NCBI RefSeq assembly: GCF_050908235.1
Contig: NZ_CP194340.1
Source: Pseudoramibacter alactolyticus
GTDB taxonomy: Bacteria > Bacillota > Clostridia > Eubacteriales > Eubacteriaceae
DNA: 64,000 nucleotides
Direction: 5' to 3' (one strand)
Part shown: positions 1-7,792 of the stretch, piece after piece
How the letters are laid out: every line of letters starts with the position of its first letter
Numbering within the stretch: position 1 is the first letter of the stretch
Notes under the pieces: model-generated
Told to the model about the DNA's origin: nothing
Seen by the model: only the letters and a program-made list of their open reading frames with translations
Databases searched by the model: none
Translations under genes and position numbers: made by a program

Positions 1-11
1 TGAAAAACAGA

Positions 12-335
12 ATGATCCCCGATGAGTATATCCAGGAGTTGTCGGCTTTCTTTAAAGTCTTCGGAGAGGAAAACCGCACCCGGATTCTCTATGCGCTGTC
101 GATTCGGGAAATGTGCGTCAACGATTTGGTGACGCTGCTGGGGATGAGCCAATCCTCGGTGTCGCATCAACTGCAGATCCTGCGCGCCCACGGTCAGGTG
201 AAGTTCCGAAAGGAAGGGCGCAATGTTTTTTATTCCCTGGATGACAAACACGTGGTGGACGTTTTTCAGGAAGCGCTGCAGCACATTGTTCACCGATTGA
301 AAGAGAAAAAAGAAGCGGAAAACGCCGAAGCATAA
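12..335 (+). CDS. ArsR/SmtB-family metal-sensing repressor, CzrA-like
   Basis: Winged-helix ArsR repressor (107 residues from this ATG) that should release DNA when it binds a metal ion. The helix-turn-helix is around residues 34-60. The last helix carries D78-x-H80-x10-H91-x2-H94, which is exactly the alpha-5 metal site of the CzrA/SmtB zinc-cobalt sensors; the lone Cys35 does not make a CadC-type site. The window begins 'tga', so if the preceding base is A an in-frame ATG lies one base outside the window and adds four residues. The gene is followed by a bidirectional terminator and faces larC tail to tail. Its target is probably a metal efflux gene upstream, outside the window (inference). 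Confidence 0.88.
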   Translation: MIPDEYIQELSAFFKVFGEENRTRILYALSIREMCVNDLVTLLGMSQSSVSHQLQILRAHGQVKFRKEGRNVFYSLDDKHVVDVFQEALQHIVHRLKEKKEAENAEA

Positions 336-367
336 AAAATCCGGAGCCAGGCTCCGGATTTTTTTGT
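334..367. terminator. Bidirectional intrinsic terminator
   Basis: A perfect inverted repeat (arms AAAAAATCCGGAGCC and GGCTCCGGATTTTTT around a very short loop) lies between the converging ArsR and larC genes, with a T-run in both directions. Confidence 0.85.
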
Positions 368-376
368 GCGCGGTAA

Positions 377-1729
377 TCAGATATGATTTTGGCAGGCGGC
401 GAGAATCTGCGCATAAACGTCGGGATAGGGCAGCTGTTTTTCGGCGCTGATTGCCGCGACGTCCGCATATTCGGGGTAGACCCGCAGGCGCTCGCCGATG
501 CGGCAGCGCTTGACGCGAACCGGGCCCAGGGGCGTGTCGACCTTCCCATCTTCCCGGGGGAGAACCGAACGCGCCATCTCGCAGCGCCGGATGCCGATGC
601 TGGTGGTCTCCTCGAAAATGATGCGCTCCAGGGCTTCGCGGCGGGCGGCGTCCGTGATGACGACGAGTTCGTAGCCCGGGCGGTTTTTCTTCATATAAAC
701 GGGCAGATAATGCACGTCCCGGGCGCCGGCGGCCATCAGCAGATCGAGGACGCGGCCCAGGCATTCGCCGGTGGCGTCGTCGATATTGGTCTCGAGTTTG
801 AGAATGGTGTCTTCCTCGGCCGGCGCTTCATTTTGGATGATCATGGCGCGCAGCACGTTGGCGGTGTCGCCGGTGTCGCGTTTGCCGGCACCGATGCCGG
901 TTTTCACGACGGTGTAACACGCAGGCAGCGCCTTCCGGGTTCGGGCCGCGGCGGCGATGGCCGCGCCGGTGGGGGTGACCCACTCGCCGAAGCGGTCGGT
1001 TTGGTGGAGGGGCAGTTTGTGGGCCGCGGCGATATTGATCACCGCGGGCACAGGCACCGGCAAAATGCCGTGGGCGCAGCGCACCGATCCCCGGCCTTCG
1101 AAAAGCGGAGAGACAATCACATCCCGGATCCCGAGGTTATCCAGACAGACCGCCGCCGCCACGATGTCGACAATGGCATCCACCGCGCCGACTTCGTGGA
1201 AGTGCACCTGGTTTTTGGGCTTGTTGTGGGCTTTGGCCTCCGCCTCGGCGATGATGTCGAAGATGCGAAGCGCCAGGACCCGGGCACCGGCCGTCAGCTC
1301 GCCGGCTTCAATGATGCGAGTGATCTCCGGCAGGCCGCGGTGTTCGTGATGGCCGTGGGTGTGGTCATGATGACCGTGGGCATCGTGCGCATGATGATGA
1401 TGGTCGTGGCCGGGATCGCCGTTGGCATGTTCGTGATGATGCGCATGGGCGTGTTCATGATGGCCGCAGCCGTGAGCGGCATCGCCGTAAAGATAGGCCA
1501 TGTCGTGGTCGTGGTTGTCGTGATCGAGGATCACGTCGAAGTCACAGGCGTCGAGGCCGCCTTTGTTCACCCGGCTGATGGCGATGCGGTAGCCTTCCAA
1601 GGGAAGGCTGGCCAGCGCCGTCTCAAGCACCTGTTGATCGGCGCCGAGATCGAGCAGAGCCGCGACGGTCATATCGCCGCTGATGCCGGCATAACATTCG
1701 AGATAAAGCTGTTGGTTTTGAGGATTCAT
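377..1729 (-). CDS. larC: Nickel-pincer cofactor nickel insertase LarC (full-length)
   Basis: LarC inserts nickel into the pyridinium-dithiocarboxylate mononucleotide to finish the nickel-pincer nucleotide cofactor used by lactate racemase and related enzymes. The 450-residue protein has the N-terminal YAGISGDM motif, a very His-rich stretch at about residues 70-130 likely to bind or store nickel, and a C-terminal domain with the TNIDDATGE motif. In Lactobacillus plantarum the protein is made by a programmed frameshift between larC1 and larC2; here it is one uninterrupted frame. The start overlaps the larB stop by 4 bp, so the two are translationally coupled. LarE and LarA are not in the window. 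Confidence 0.93.
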   Translation of the reverse strand: MNPQNQQLYLECYAGISGDMTVAALLDLGADQQVLETALASLPLEGYRIAISRVNKGGLDACDFDVILDHDNHDHDMAYLYGDAAHGCGHHEHAHAHHHEHANGDPGHDHHHHAHDAHGHHDHTHGHHEHRGLPEITRIIEAGELTAGARVLALRIFDIIAEAEAKAHNKPKNQVHFHEVGAVDAIVDIVAAAVCLDNLGIRDVIVSPLFEGRGSVRCAHGILPVPVPAVINIAAAHKLPLHQTDRFGEWVTPTGAAIAAAARTRKALPACYTVVKTGIGAGKRDTGDTANVLRAMIIQNEAPAEEDTILKLETNIDDATGECLGRVLDLLMAAGARDVHYLPVYMKKNRPGYELVVITDAARREALERIIFEETTSIGIRRCEMARSVLPREDGKVDTPLGPVRVKRCRIGERLRVYPEYADVAAISAEKQLPYPDVYAQILAACQNHI

Positions 1730-2478
1730 GGTTGTTTCACCGCCAATCGATTAATTTGAGTCGCCAGATAACCGGCACCGTAGCCGTTGTCGATATTGAC
1801 GACGGCGATGCCGTTGGCACAGGAGTTGATCATGGTCAAAAGCGCGGAGAGGCCGCCGAAGTTGGCGCCGTATCCCACCGAGGTCGGCACGGCGATCACC
1901 GGCACTTCCACCAAGCCGCCGAGCACCGAGCCAAGGGCTCCCTCCATGCCAGCCACCGCGACGATGCAGTTGGCCTGCTGGATGATGTCGAGGCGGGAGA
2001 GCAGCCGATGCAGACCGCTGACCCCAACGTCGAAGATACGGGTGACTTTGGTGCCGAAGTATTCGGCGGTCTGGGCGGCCTCTTCGGCCACGGGAATATC
2101 GGCGGTGCCGGCGGTGCACACGGCGATCTCGCCGATGCCGGGCGCCTTGCCGGCGTCTTCGATTTTAATGATGCGGGAGAGCGGATCGTATTCTGCCTGG
2201 GGAAAATCCTTTCGGAGCATGGCCGCCTGGGATTCGGCGCAGCGGGTGCCGAGCACTTCGCCGTTCTCGGCATAAAGTCGGCCGAAAATCTGCCGCAGGT
2301 GGGCGTCGGCCTTGCCTGCGCAGAAGATCACCTCAGAAAAGCCGGAGCGCAGCTCGCGATGGGTGTCGATCTTCGCGTAGTCCATCTCCTCGAAGGGCTC
2401 GCGCCGCAAGAATTGTTCTGCCGCGTCGACGCTCATGGCGCCGGCGCGAACCTGTTTTAACATGTCGTGGATATGCAT
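1726..2478 (-). CDS. larB: Nickel-pincer cofactor biosynthesis carboxylase LarB
   Basis: LarB carboxylates the pyridinium ring of nicotinic acid adenine dinucleotide and hydrolyses the phosphoanhydride, the first step toward the nickel-pincer nucleotide. The 250-residue product has the usual N-terminal region and a PurE-like C-terminal half (VAGMEGALGSVLGGLV and the VPTSVGYGANFGG stretch, residues about 175-210). It is the first gene of a larB-larC operon. A promoter with a 17-bp spacer lies about 90 bp upstream. Confidence 0.93.
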   Translation of the reverse strand: MHIHDMLKQVRAGAMSVDAAEQFLRREPFEEMDYAKIDTHRELRSGFSEVIFCAGKADAHLRQIFGRLYAENGEVLGTRCAESQAAMLRKDFPQAEYDPLSRIIKIEDAGKAPGIGEIAVCTAGTADIPVAEEAAQTAEYFGTKVTRIFDVGVSGLHRLLSRLDIIQQANCIVAVAGMEGALGSVLGGLVEVPVIAVPTSVGYGANFGGLSALLTMINSCANGIAVVNIDNGYGAGYLATQINRLAVKQP

Positions 2479-2564
2479 GGAATCACCAGCCTTATTGCAA
2501 AAATTATGTGACGATGGGTGCGCGGCCGCCCCGCCGTCGGCGCACGCCAGCGCTTAGTAAAATC

Positions 2565-2593
2565 ATTGTAGCCCAATTCAAAAGGCGGCGCAA
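2565..2593 (-). promoter_or_regulatory. Predicted sigma-A promoter for larBC
   Basis: On the minus strand TTGCGC, 17 bp, TACAAT, upstream of larB. It leaves a leader of about 80 nt in which no regulatory structure was recognised. Confidence 0.55.
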
Positions 2594-2627
2594 GAAAACC
2601 GGGTTTAAGCTTTTTTAAGACAAAGAT

Positions 2628-2636
2628 TGTTACAAT
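2628..2636 (+). promoter_or_regulatory. Predicted extended -10 promoter for ftsH
   Basis: TGTTACAAT (extended -10) about 98 bp before the chosen ftsH start. No good -35 is visible, which is usual for extended -10 promoters. Confidence 0.45.
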
Positions 2637-2733
2637 ACCCCATCACCAAGTGAAACAAAAGAAAATCAAACGCAATTTTTTCGGCGGCGGTCGGCAGCCG
2701 AATCATTTAAACTTGATCGGAAAGGGAATCATT

Positions 2734-4608
2734 ATGAAAAAAGTAGAAACGCCCAAGCGGCCCATGATTTTTTATTATGTGCTCGTGGCCGTGCTCATCA
2801 TCGTTTTTAACGCCCTGGTGGCGCCGATGTTCAATCAGCGGCAGACCAAAACGGTGAATTACAATACCTTTATCACGATGACGAAAAATAAAAATGTCGG
2901 CGACGTCGAGGTGAAGGACAGTACCATTGTGTTCAGCAACAAAGCGAAGAGCCAATATTACAAGACGGCCCGGATGGACGACCCCAACCTGACGGAACGG
3001 CTTTACAGCTCCGGGGCGAGTTTCAAGCGCAATGTGGATCAGACCAATAATCCCATTGTGTCCTTCCTCATCGGCTGGGTGCTGCCCATTCTCATCTTTA
3101 TTCTGCTGGGGCGCTGGGTCAACCGGCGCATGAGCAGCCAGATGGGCGGGATCGGCGGAGGCGGCATGCCCTTCAATCTTGGCAAGAGCAACGCCCGGGT
3201 GTACGAACCGTCGGCGGACAGCATCCATTTCAGCGATGTGGCCGGCGAAGAAGAGGCTAAGGAAAATCTGTCGGAGATCGTCAGCTATCTGGACGACCCG
3301 AAGCAATACGCCAATATCGGGGCGACGATGCCCAAGGGCGTGCTTTTGGTGGGGCCTCCGGGCACCGGCAAAACCATGCTGGCCAAAGCGGTGGCCGGCG
3401 AAGCCAACGTGCCGTTCTTCTCAATTTCCGGCTCGGAATTCGTGGAAATGTTTGTGGGGATGGGCGCATCCAAGGTGCGGGATCTCTTCAAGCAGGCGAA
3501 GGAAAAGGCCCCCTGCATCGTCTTTGTGGATGAAATTGACGCCATCGGACAAAAGCGCGCCGGCGGCAAGTTTTCCGGCAACGACGAACGGGAACAAACG
3601 CTGAACCAGCTTTTAACTGAGATGGACGGCTTTGACGAAAACAACGGTGTGGTGGTTCTGGCAGCAACCAACCGGCCGGAATCCCTCGACCCGGCGCTGA
3701 CCCGCCCGGGTCGGTTTGACCGGCGAGTGCCGGTGGATCTGCCGGATCTCAAAGGGCGGGAAGCCATTTTGGCCGTGCACGCCCGCAAGGTTAAAAAGGC
3801 GGGCGGCATCGACTTTAACGCCATTGCCCGCATGGCCGCCGGGGCATCCGGGGCGGAGCTGGCCAATATCGTCAACGAGGCAGCCCTGCGCGCCGTTCGG
3901 GATAAGCGCCAGTTTGTGACCCAGGCCGATCTGGAAGAGAGCGTAGAGGTCGTCATCGCCGGGTATCAGAAAAAGAACGCCATCCTCTCCGAAGAAGAAA
4001 AGAAAATCGTGGCCTATCATGAAACGGGACACGCGCTGGTGGCGGCGCTGCAAAGCCATTCGGCCCCGGTGCAGAAGATCACCATCATCCCCAGAACCTC
4101 CGGCGCCCTGGGTTATACCATGCAGGTAGAAGAGAACGACAAATACCTGATGTCCCGGGATGAACTGGCCAATAAAATCGCGACGCTGACGGCCGGGCGC
4201 GCTGCCGAAGAAGTGGCGATCGGCTCCGTATCGACCGGCGCTTCCAACGATATCGAGCAGGCGACCCGCCTGGCCCGGGCCATGGTCACCCGCTACGGCA
4301 TGAGCGACGATTTTGATATGGTGGCGCTGGAAACGGTGGAAAACGCTTATTTGGGCGGGGATACCTCACTGGCCTGCGCGCCGGATACCCAAAAACGCAT
4401 CGACGAAAAGGTGATCACCTTGGTGCGGGAACAGCACGACAAAGCCAGACAATTGCTGACGGATCACCGCGATATTTTGGATCGCCTGGCGATGCATCTT
4501 TACGAGAAGGAAACCATTACCGGCGAAGAATTCATGGCGGTTTTGGCGGAGAAACCGGCCGATTTGACGGATGATGCGTCGGCAGCTTCGGACGATGCAG
4601 AAGCCTGA
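2734..4608 (+). CDS. ftsH: ATP-dependent zinc metalloprotease FtsH
   Basis: Membrane-anchored AAA+ protease that extracts and degrades membrane and short-lived soluble proteins. The 624-residue protein has a transmembrane segment at about residues 12-32, an extracytoplasmic domain, and a second segment at about 107-126. These are followed by Walker A GPPGTGKT (about 207-214), Walker B FVDEIDAIG, an arginine-rich second region of homology, and the zinc site HETGH (429-433). The ATG at 2734 was chosen because GGAAAGGGA precedes it by 7 bp; an in-frame GTG at 2650 has no ribosome binding site. The acidic C-terminal tail ends just before a terminator. Confidence 0.97.
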   Translation: MKKVETPKRPMIFYYVLVAVLIIVFNALVAPMFNQRQTKTVNYNTFITMTKNKNVGDVEVKDSTIVFSNKAKSQYYKTARMDDPNLTERLYSSGASFKRNVDQTNNPIVSFLIGWVLPILIFILLGRWVNRRMSSQMGGIGGGGMPFNLGKSNARVYEPSADSIHFSDVAGEEEAKENLSEIVSYLDDPKQYANIGATMPKGVLLVGPPGTGKTMLAKAVAGEANVPFFSISGSEFVEMFVGMGASKVRDLFKQAKEKAPCIVFVDEIDAIGQKRAGGKFSGNDEREQTLNQLLTEMDGFDENNGVVVLAATNRPESLDPALTRPGRFDRRVPVDLPDLKGREAILAVHARKVKKAGGIDFNAIARMAAGASGAELANIVNEAALRAVRDKRQFVTQADLEESVEVVIAGYQKKNAILSEEEKKIVAYHETGHALVAALQSHSAPVQKITIIPRTSGALGYTMQVEENDKYLMSRDELANKIATLTAGRAAEEVAIGSVSTGASNDIEQATRLARAMVTRYGMSDDFDMVALETVENAYLGGDTSLACAPDTQKRIDEKVITLVREQHDKARQLLTDHRDILDRLAMHLYEKETITGEEFMAVLAEKPADLTDDASAASDDAEA

Positions 4609-4632
4609 ACTCAAAACAAAAGAATTTGATGT

Positions 4633-4665
4633 GAAAAACGGATCCCTGGGGGGGGGCCGTTTTTT
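4633..4665 (+). terminator. Intrinsic terminator of ftsH
   Basis: AAAAACGG and CCGTTTTT arms flank a loop that contains a run of nine G. The hairpin ends in a T-run. Confidence 0.6.
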
Positions 4666-4720
4666 GATGTCCGGAAAAATCTGAAAAGACAAAAACGGGT
4701 GGCCGATGTTAAAAAGAAAC

Positions 4721-4749
4721 TTGACAAAATCAAAGGACATGCATATCAT
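4721..4749 (+). promoter_or_regulatory. Sigma-A promoter for the cation-efflux gene
   Basis: TTGACA, 17 bp, TATCAT; the -10 ends 37 bp before the start codon of the CDF protein. Confidence 0.75.
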
Positions 4750-4786
4750 TAAATTGTACAAAATCAATATAGAAAGAGGTAACAGG

Positions 4787-5929
4787 ATGTCCAAAGAAAC
4801 ACATAAAAACATAAAGAGCGGAGACAGCCGCCACCAGGTGATCGTGCGCACCAGCATCGTCGGCATTTTGGCCAACGTTCTGCTGGCCGGCTTCAAAGCG
4901 GTGGTGGGAATGCTGTCGCATTCCATCGCCATTACCCTTGACGCGGTGAATAATCTCAGCGACGCGCTGTCGTCGATCATCACCATCGTGGGAACGAAGC
5001 TCGCCGGCAAGCGCCCGGACAAAAAACATCCGATGGGCTACGGCCGCATCGAATATCTCACGGCAACCATCATCGCTTTTATCGTGCTATATGCCGGGGT
5101 GACCGCGTTCAAAGAATCCGTTTCGGCCATCATCCATCCGGCCAAACCGGATTATACCGCCGTGGCGCTGGGGATCGTCGCCGTCGGCGTGCTGGTGAAG
5201 GTGGTGCTGGGCCGCTTTGTGAAGGCCACGGGGAAACGCGTGCGTTCAGATTCGCTGATCGCCTCGGGCACCGACGCGACGATGGACGCGGTGATTTCGG
5301 CGTCAACCCTGGCGGCAGCCGGCATCTATCTGATCTTTGGGATCTCATTGGAAGCCTGGCTCGGCGCGATCATCGCCGCGGTCATCATCAAGTCCGGCAT
5401 CGACATGCTCCGGGAAACCCTGTCGGAGATCCTCGGCGAACGGGTTCAAAAAGAAAAGGCCCGGGAAATCAAGGCCGCAGTCGCCGGTTTTCCCGAAGTG
5501 CAAGGCGCCTATGACCTGATTCTCCACAACTACGGTCCGGATTTTCTCATCGGCTCGGTGCACGTGGCCGTGGCCGATACGATGACGGCCGGCGATATCG
5601 ACAAGCTGACCCGGCGCATCATGCACAAGGTGTACGTGGAAAACGGCGTGATGCTCGAGGGCGTGGGCATTTACTCGGTGAATACCCGAGACCCAAAAGT
5701 GATGGCCATGCGCGACGCCGTCATGGCCATCGTGGAGGACCACGACCATATTCTTCAGACTCACGGCTTTTATGTGGACGAGGCGCTCAGGCGCATTTCT
5801 TTGGATGTGGTGATCGATTTTGCCGCGCCGGACGCCGAAGCGATTTTAAGCGATATCCGCAGCCGCATCGAGGCGGCCTATCCGAATTATACGGTGCAGC
5901 TCACCCGGGATTTGGATATCAGCGATTAA
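4787..5929 (+). CDS. Cation diffusion facilitator family transporter
   Basis: CDF-family proton-coupled divalent metal exporter, 380 residues, with about six membrane segments in the first 210 residues and a cytoplasmic metal-binding domain after that. The start at 4787 has AGAAAGAGGT upstream. The transmembrane metal site departs from the zinc type: aligned by eye on YiiP, the TM2 pair reads D-A-V-N (second Asp replaced by Asn) and the TM5 pair lacks the His (A-S-G-T-D), so zinc specificity should not be assumed; Mn, Fe or another metal is possible. The C-terminal extension beyond the usual cytoplasmic domain (about residues 290-380) includes a second ferredoxin-like stretch. It has its own promoter. 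Confidence 0.88.
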   Translation: MSKETHKNIKSGDSRHQVIVRTSIVGILANVLLAGFKAVVGMLSHSIAITLDAVNNLSDALSSIITIVGTKLAGKRPDKKHPMGYGRIEYLTATIIAFIVLYAGVTAFKESVSAIIHPAKPDYTAVALGIVAVGVLVKVVLGRFVKATGKRVRSDSLIASGTDATMDAVISASTLAAAGIYLIFGISLEAWLGAIIAAVIIKSGIDMLRETLSEILGERVQKEKAREIKAAVAGFPEVQGAYDLILHNYGPDFLIGSVHVAVADTMTAGDIDKLTRRIMHKVYVENGVMLEGVGIYSVNTRDPKVMAMRDAVMAIVEDHDHILQTHGFYVDEALRRISLDVVIDFAAPDAEAILSDIRSRIEAAYPNYTVQLTRDLDISD

Positions 5930-5936
5930 TTCGGGA

Positions 5937-5965
5937 TTCACAGGGCGGCGATCCTGTGCTAAAAT
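5937..5965 (+). promoter_or_regulatory. Predicted promoter for the Nim-like gene
   Basis: TTCACA, 17 bp, TAAAAT with an extended TG. It lies upstream of the leader hairpin, so its transcripts must pass that structure. Confidence 0.5.
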
Positions 5966-5987
5966 AAAAAAGTCAATTCAAACGGAA

Positions 5988-6031
5988 GCGCCGGCCATCA
6001 TCGGTCATCGATGGTGGCGGGCGCATTTTTT
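5988..6031 (+). terminator. Terminator-like hairpin in the leader of the Nim-like gene
   Basis: A long hairpin (GCGCC, then GCCATCATCG pairing CGATGGTGGC around GTCAT, then GGCGC) is followed by A and six T. It ends 16 nt before the ATG at 6048, next to the AAAAGGAGG ribosome binding site. It may simply end the CDF transcript or attenuate a transcript from the promoter at 5937. Confidence 0.7.
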
Positions 6032-6047
6032 AAAAGGAGGCAGTGCA

Positions 6048-6566
6048 ATGTTCAGACCCATGCGAAGAAAACGACAGGCCCTTTCAGAGGCGGAAAGCCG
6101 GGCCATTTTGGAACGCGGCCAGACGGGGGTGCTTTCGGTGGCCGGCGACAATGGCTATCCCTACGGCGTGCCGGTGAATTATGTGATGGTCGACGGGAAG
6201 ATTGCGATTCACGGGGCGAAGACCGGCCACAAGATCGACGCGATTGCCCGGGAACCCAAAGTTTCGTTTTGTGTGATCGACGACGACACCGTGGTCCCGG
6301 CGGCATACACCACCCATTTCCGCTCGGCGATCGCCTTTGGCCGTGCCGCCTTTGAGGAGGATCCCGACGCGGTGCTGGCCATGCTTCACGCCCTAGGCGA
6401 AAAATACAACCCCGGCGACGAAGCGGGACGGACGGCGGAAATCAACCGGGAATTGGCGGCAACTAAACTCATTGTGGTGACCATCGATCACCTCAGCGGC
6501 AAAGAGGCTATTGAGCTGGTGCGTGAAAGAGAAGAACGGGAGAAGCATCATGGGACAGGAGATTGA
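6048..6566 (+). CDS. Nim-like pyridoxamine 5'-phosphate oxidase-family flavoprotein
   Basis: A 172-residue split-barrel FMN protein of the pyridoxamine-phosphate-oxidase-like superfamily. It is closest in pattern to the NimA group, which in anaerobes is linked to reduction of 5-nitroimidazoles. Typical family features are the GVLSVAGDNGYPYGVPVNY strand region (about residues 26-45), the HGAKTGHKID cofactor region, and FCVIDDD. AAAAGGAGG precedes the ATG. The physiological substrate is unknown and resistance cannot be inferred from family membership. The downstream PH-domain gene starts at its stop codon and is probably cotranscribed. Confidence 0.85.
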   Translation: MFRPMRRKRQALSEAESRAILERGQTGVLSVAGDNGYPYGVPVNYVMVDGKIAIHGAKTGHKIDAIAREPKVSFCVIDDDTVVPAAYTTHFRSAIAFGRAAFEEDPDAVLAMLHALGEKYNPGDEAGRTAEINRELAATKLIVVTIDHLSGKEAIELVREREEREKHHGTGD

Positions 6567-6567
6567 A

Positions 6568-6918
6568 ATGGTCATGGAATGGGTCTTCATTCGGGAGATC
6601 GATCTGCCGTCGGACGTTTATGATTTGTTAATCGCCGGGGAAAAGCCCGTCTGCGCGTTTAAAACCCTTCGGGACGCGGCTATTTTCACCGATCGGCGTC
6701 TGATCGTACGCAATGTGCAGGGTCTCACCGGCAAGAAAAAGGAAATTTTCTCTCTGCCTTACCGTGCCATCGAAATATATTCCACGGAAAACGCCGGTCA
6801 CCTCGATCTCACCGCGGAGGTGGAGCTGTGGACCAAGCTCGGCAATTTTAAAATCAGCCTGAAGCGCGGTGCCGACGTGCGCCGAATCGATCAGATCATT
6901 GCCGAAGCGATTTTGTGA
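6568..6918 (+). CDS. Bacterial PH-domain protein (bPH_1 family)
   Basis: Small protein of about 116 residues made almost entirely of the bacterial pleckstrin-homology fold bPH_1. Signature features are TLRDAAIFTDRRLIV, the GLTGKKKE turn, PYRAIEIYSTENAGH and a C-terminal helix. The family's biochemical role is not established. The ATG at 6568 was preferred because AGGAG sits 7 bp upstream; an ATG at 6550 with GGGAG upstream is also possible and would overlap the Nim-like gene. Confidence 0.8.
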   Translation: MVMEWVFIREIDLPSDVYDLLIAGEKPVCAFKTLRDAAIFTDRRLIVRNVQGLTGKKKEIFSLPYRAIEIYSTENAGHLDLTAEVELWTKLGNFKISLKRGADVRRIDQIIAEAIL

Positions 6919-6925
6919 AGCCACT

Positions 6926-6992
6926 CAAAAAAAGACCATTGCTGAGCAATGGTCTCAGATTGCAGACGCTTGCCGATACAAGCGTCTTTTTT
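6926..6992. terminator. Interlocked pair of opposing terminators
   Basis: Two hairpins lie in series. The left one (arms AGACCATTGC/GCAATGGTCT, 6933-6954) has its T-run on the minus strand. The right one (AGACGCTTG/CAAGCGTCT, 6964-6987) has T-runs on the plus strand. Each transcript must read through the other gene's hairpin before reaching its own. Confidence 0.85.
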
Positions 6993-7011
6993 GATGCACG
7001 GGCACGCCCGT

Positions 7012-7782
7012 TTATTCTTTATTGGTGATTGAGGCGAGAAAATCTTTGGTGCGCTGATATCGGGGATGCTCAAAAATCTGCGCCGGCGAGCCGGATTCGA
7101 GAATCACGCCGCCGTCCATGAAGAGCACCTTGTTCGCCGCAGAACGGGCAAAGCCCATTTCATGGGTCACGACGATCATCGTCATGTTTTCCCGGGCCAG
7201 ATCCGCCATGACCCCCAGCACCTCGCCGGTCAGCTCCGGATCGAGGGCCGACGTCGGCTCGTCAAAGAGAAGGATGTTCGGATTCATCATCAGCGCCCGG
7301 GCGATGGCTACCCGCTGCTTCTCCCCGCCGGAAAGCGTTGAAGGCATGGCGTCGATGCGCGGCCCCAGCCCCACCTTGTCAAGCAGCGCTTCGCAATGTG
7401 CTTCCATGCTCGCTTTGGATGCGCCCCGGGCCAGGCGCGGCGCGAGGAGCAGATTCTTGCGCACCGACAGATGCGGGAAAAGATTGAAATGCTGGAAGAC
7501 CATGCCCATTTTGGCAATGATCTGGCGCACGGCGGCCGGCGGAGCCTGCACGCCGTCTTGCATCAGGGGCTGCCCTTCGATGTCAATGGTGCCGCCGTCA
7601 GCCTGTTCCAGATCGATGAGGCAGCGCAGCAGCGTCGACTTGCCGGAGCCCGATGAGCCGATAATCGCCACCACATCGCCTCGGTTCACCTCAAAGCTGA
7701 TATCCTTGAGCACCTGGTTCGCATCGAAGCTTTTGTTCAGGCCGGCGACGTGAATCACCGGCTTCATTTGTTGTTGATCCAT
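7012..7782 (-). CDS. Polar amino-acid ABC transporter ATP-binding protein
   Basis: ATPase subunit (256 residues) of a GlnQ/ArtP/TcyC-type importer. Walker A GSSGSGKST is at about 41-49, the signature LSGGEKQR follows, then Walker B ILLFDEPTSALDP and the switch histidine in VTHEMGFA. AGGAGG precedes the ATG. It is the last gene of an operon whose order is binding protein, permease, ATPase; the gap to the permease is 10 bp. Amino-acid specificity cannot be read from the ATPase. Confidence 0.94.
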   Translation of the reverse strand: MDQQQMKPVIHVAGLNKSFDANQVLKDISFEVNRGDVVAIIGSSGSGKSTLLRCLIDLEQADGGTIDIEGQPLMQDGVQAPPAAVRQIIAKMGMVFQHFNLFPHLSVRKNLLLAPRLARGASKASMEAHCEALLDKVGLGPRIDAMPSTLSGGEKQRVAIARALMMNPNILLFDEPTSALDPELTGEVLGVMADLARENMTMIVVTHEMGFARSAANKVLFMDGGVILESGSPAQIFEHPRYQRTKDFLASITNKE

Positions 7783-7792
7783 GGCGCGCCTC

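Noticed and set aside
383..1759. Long plus-strand open frame opposite larC and similar long frames opposite larB, ftsH, sufS, sufB, metG and gdpP
   Set aside because: They mirror GC-rich real genes, have no family motifs or ribosome binding sites, and lie antisense to recognised proteins.
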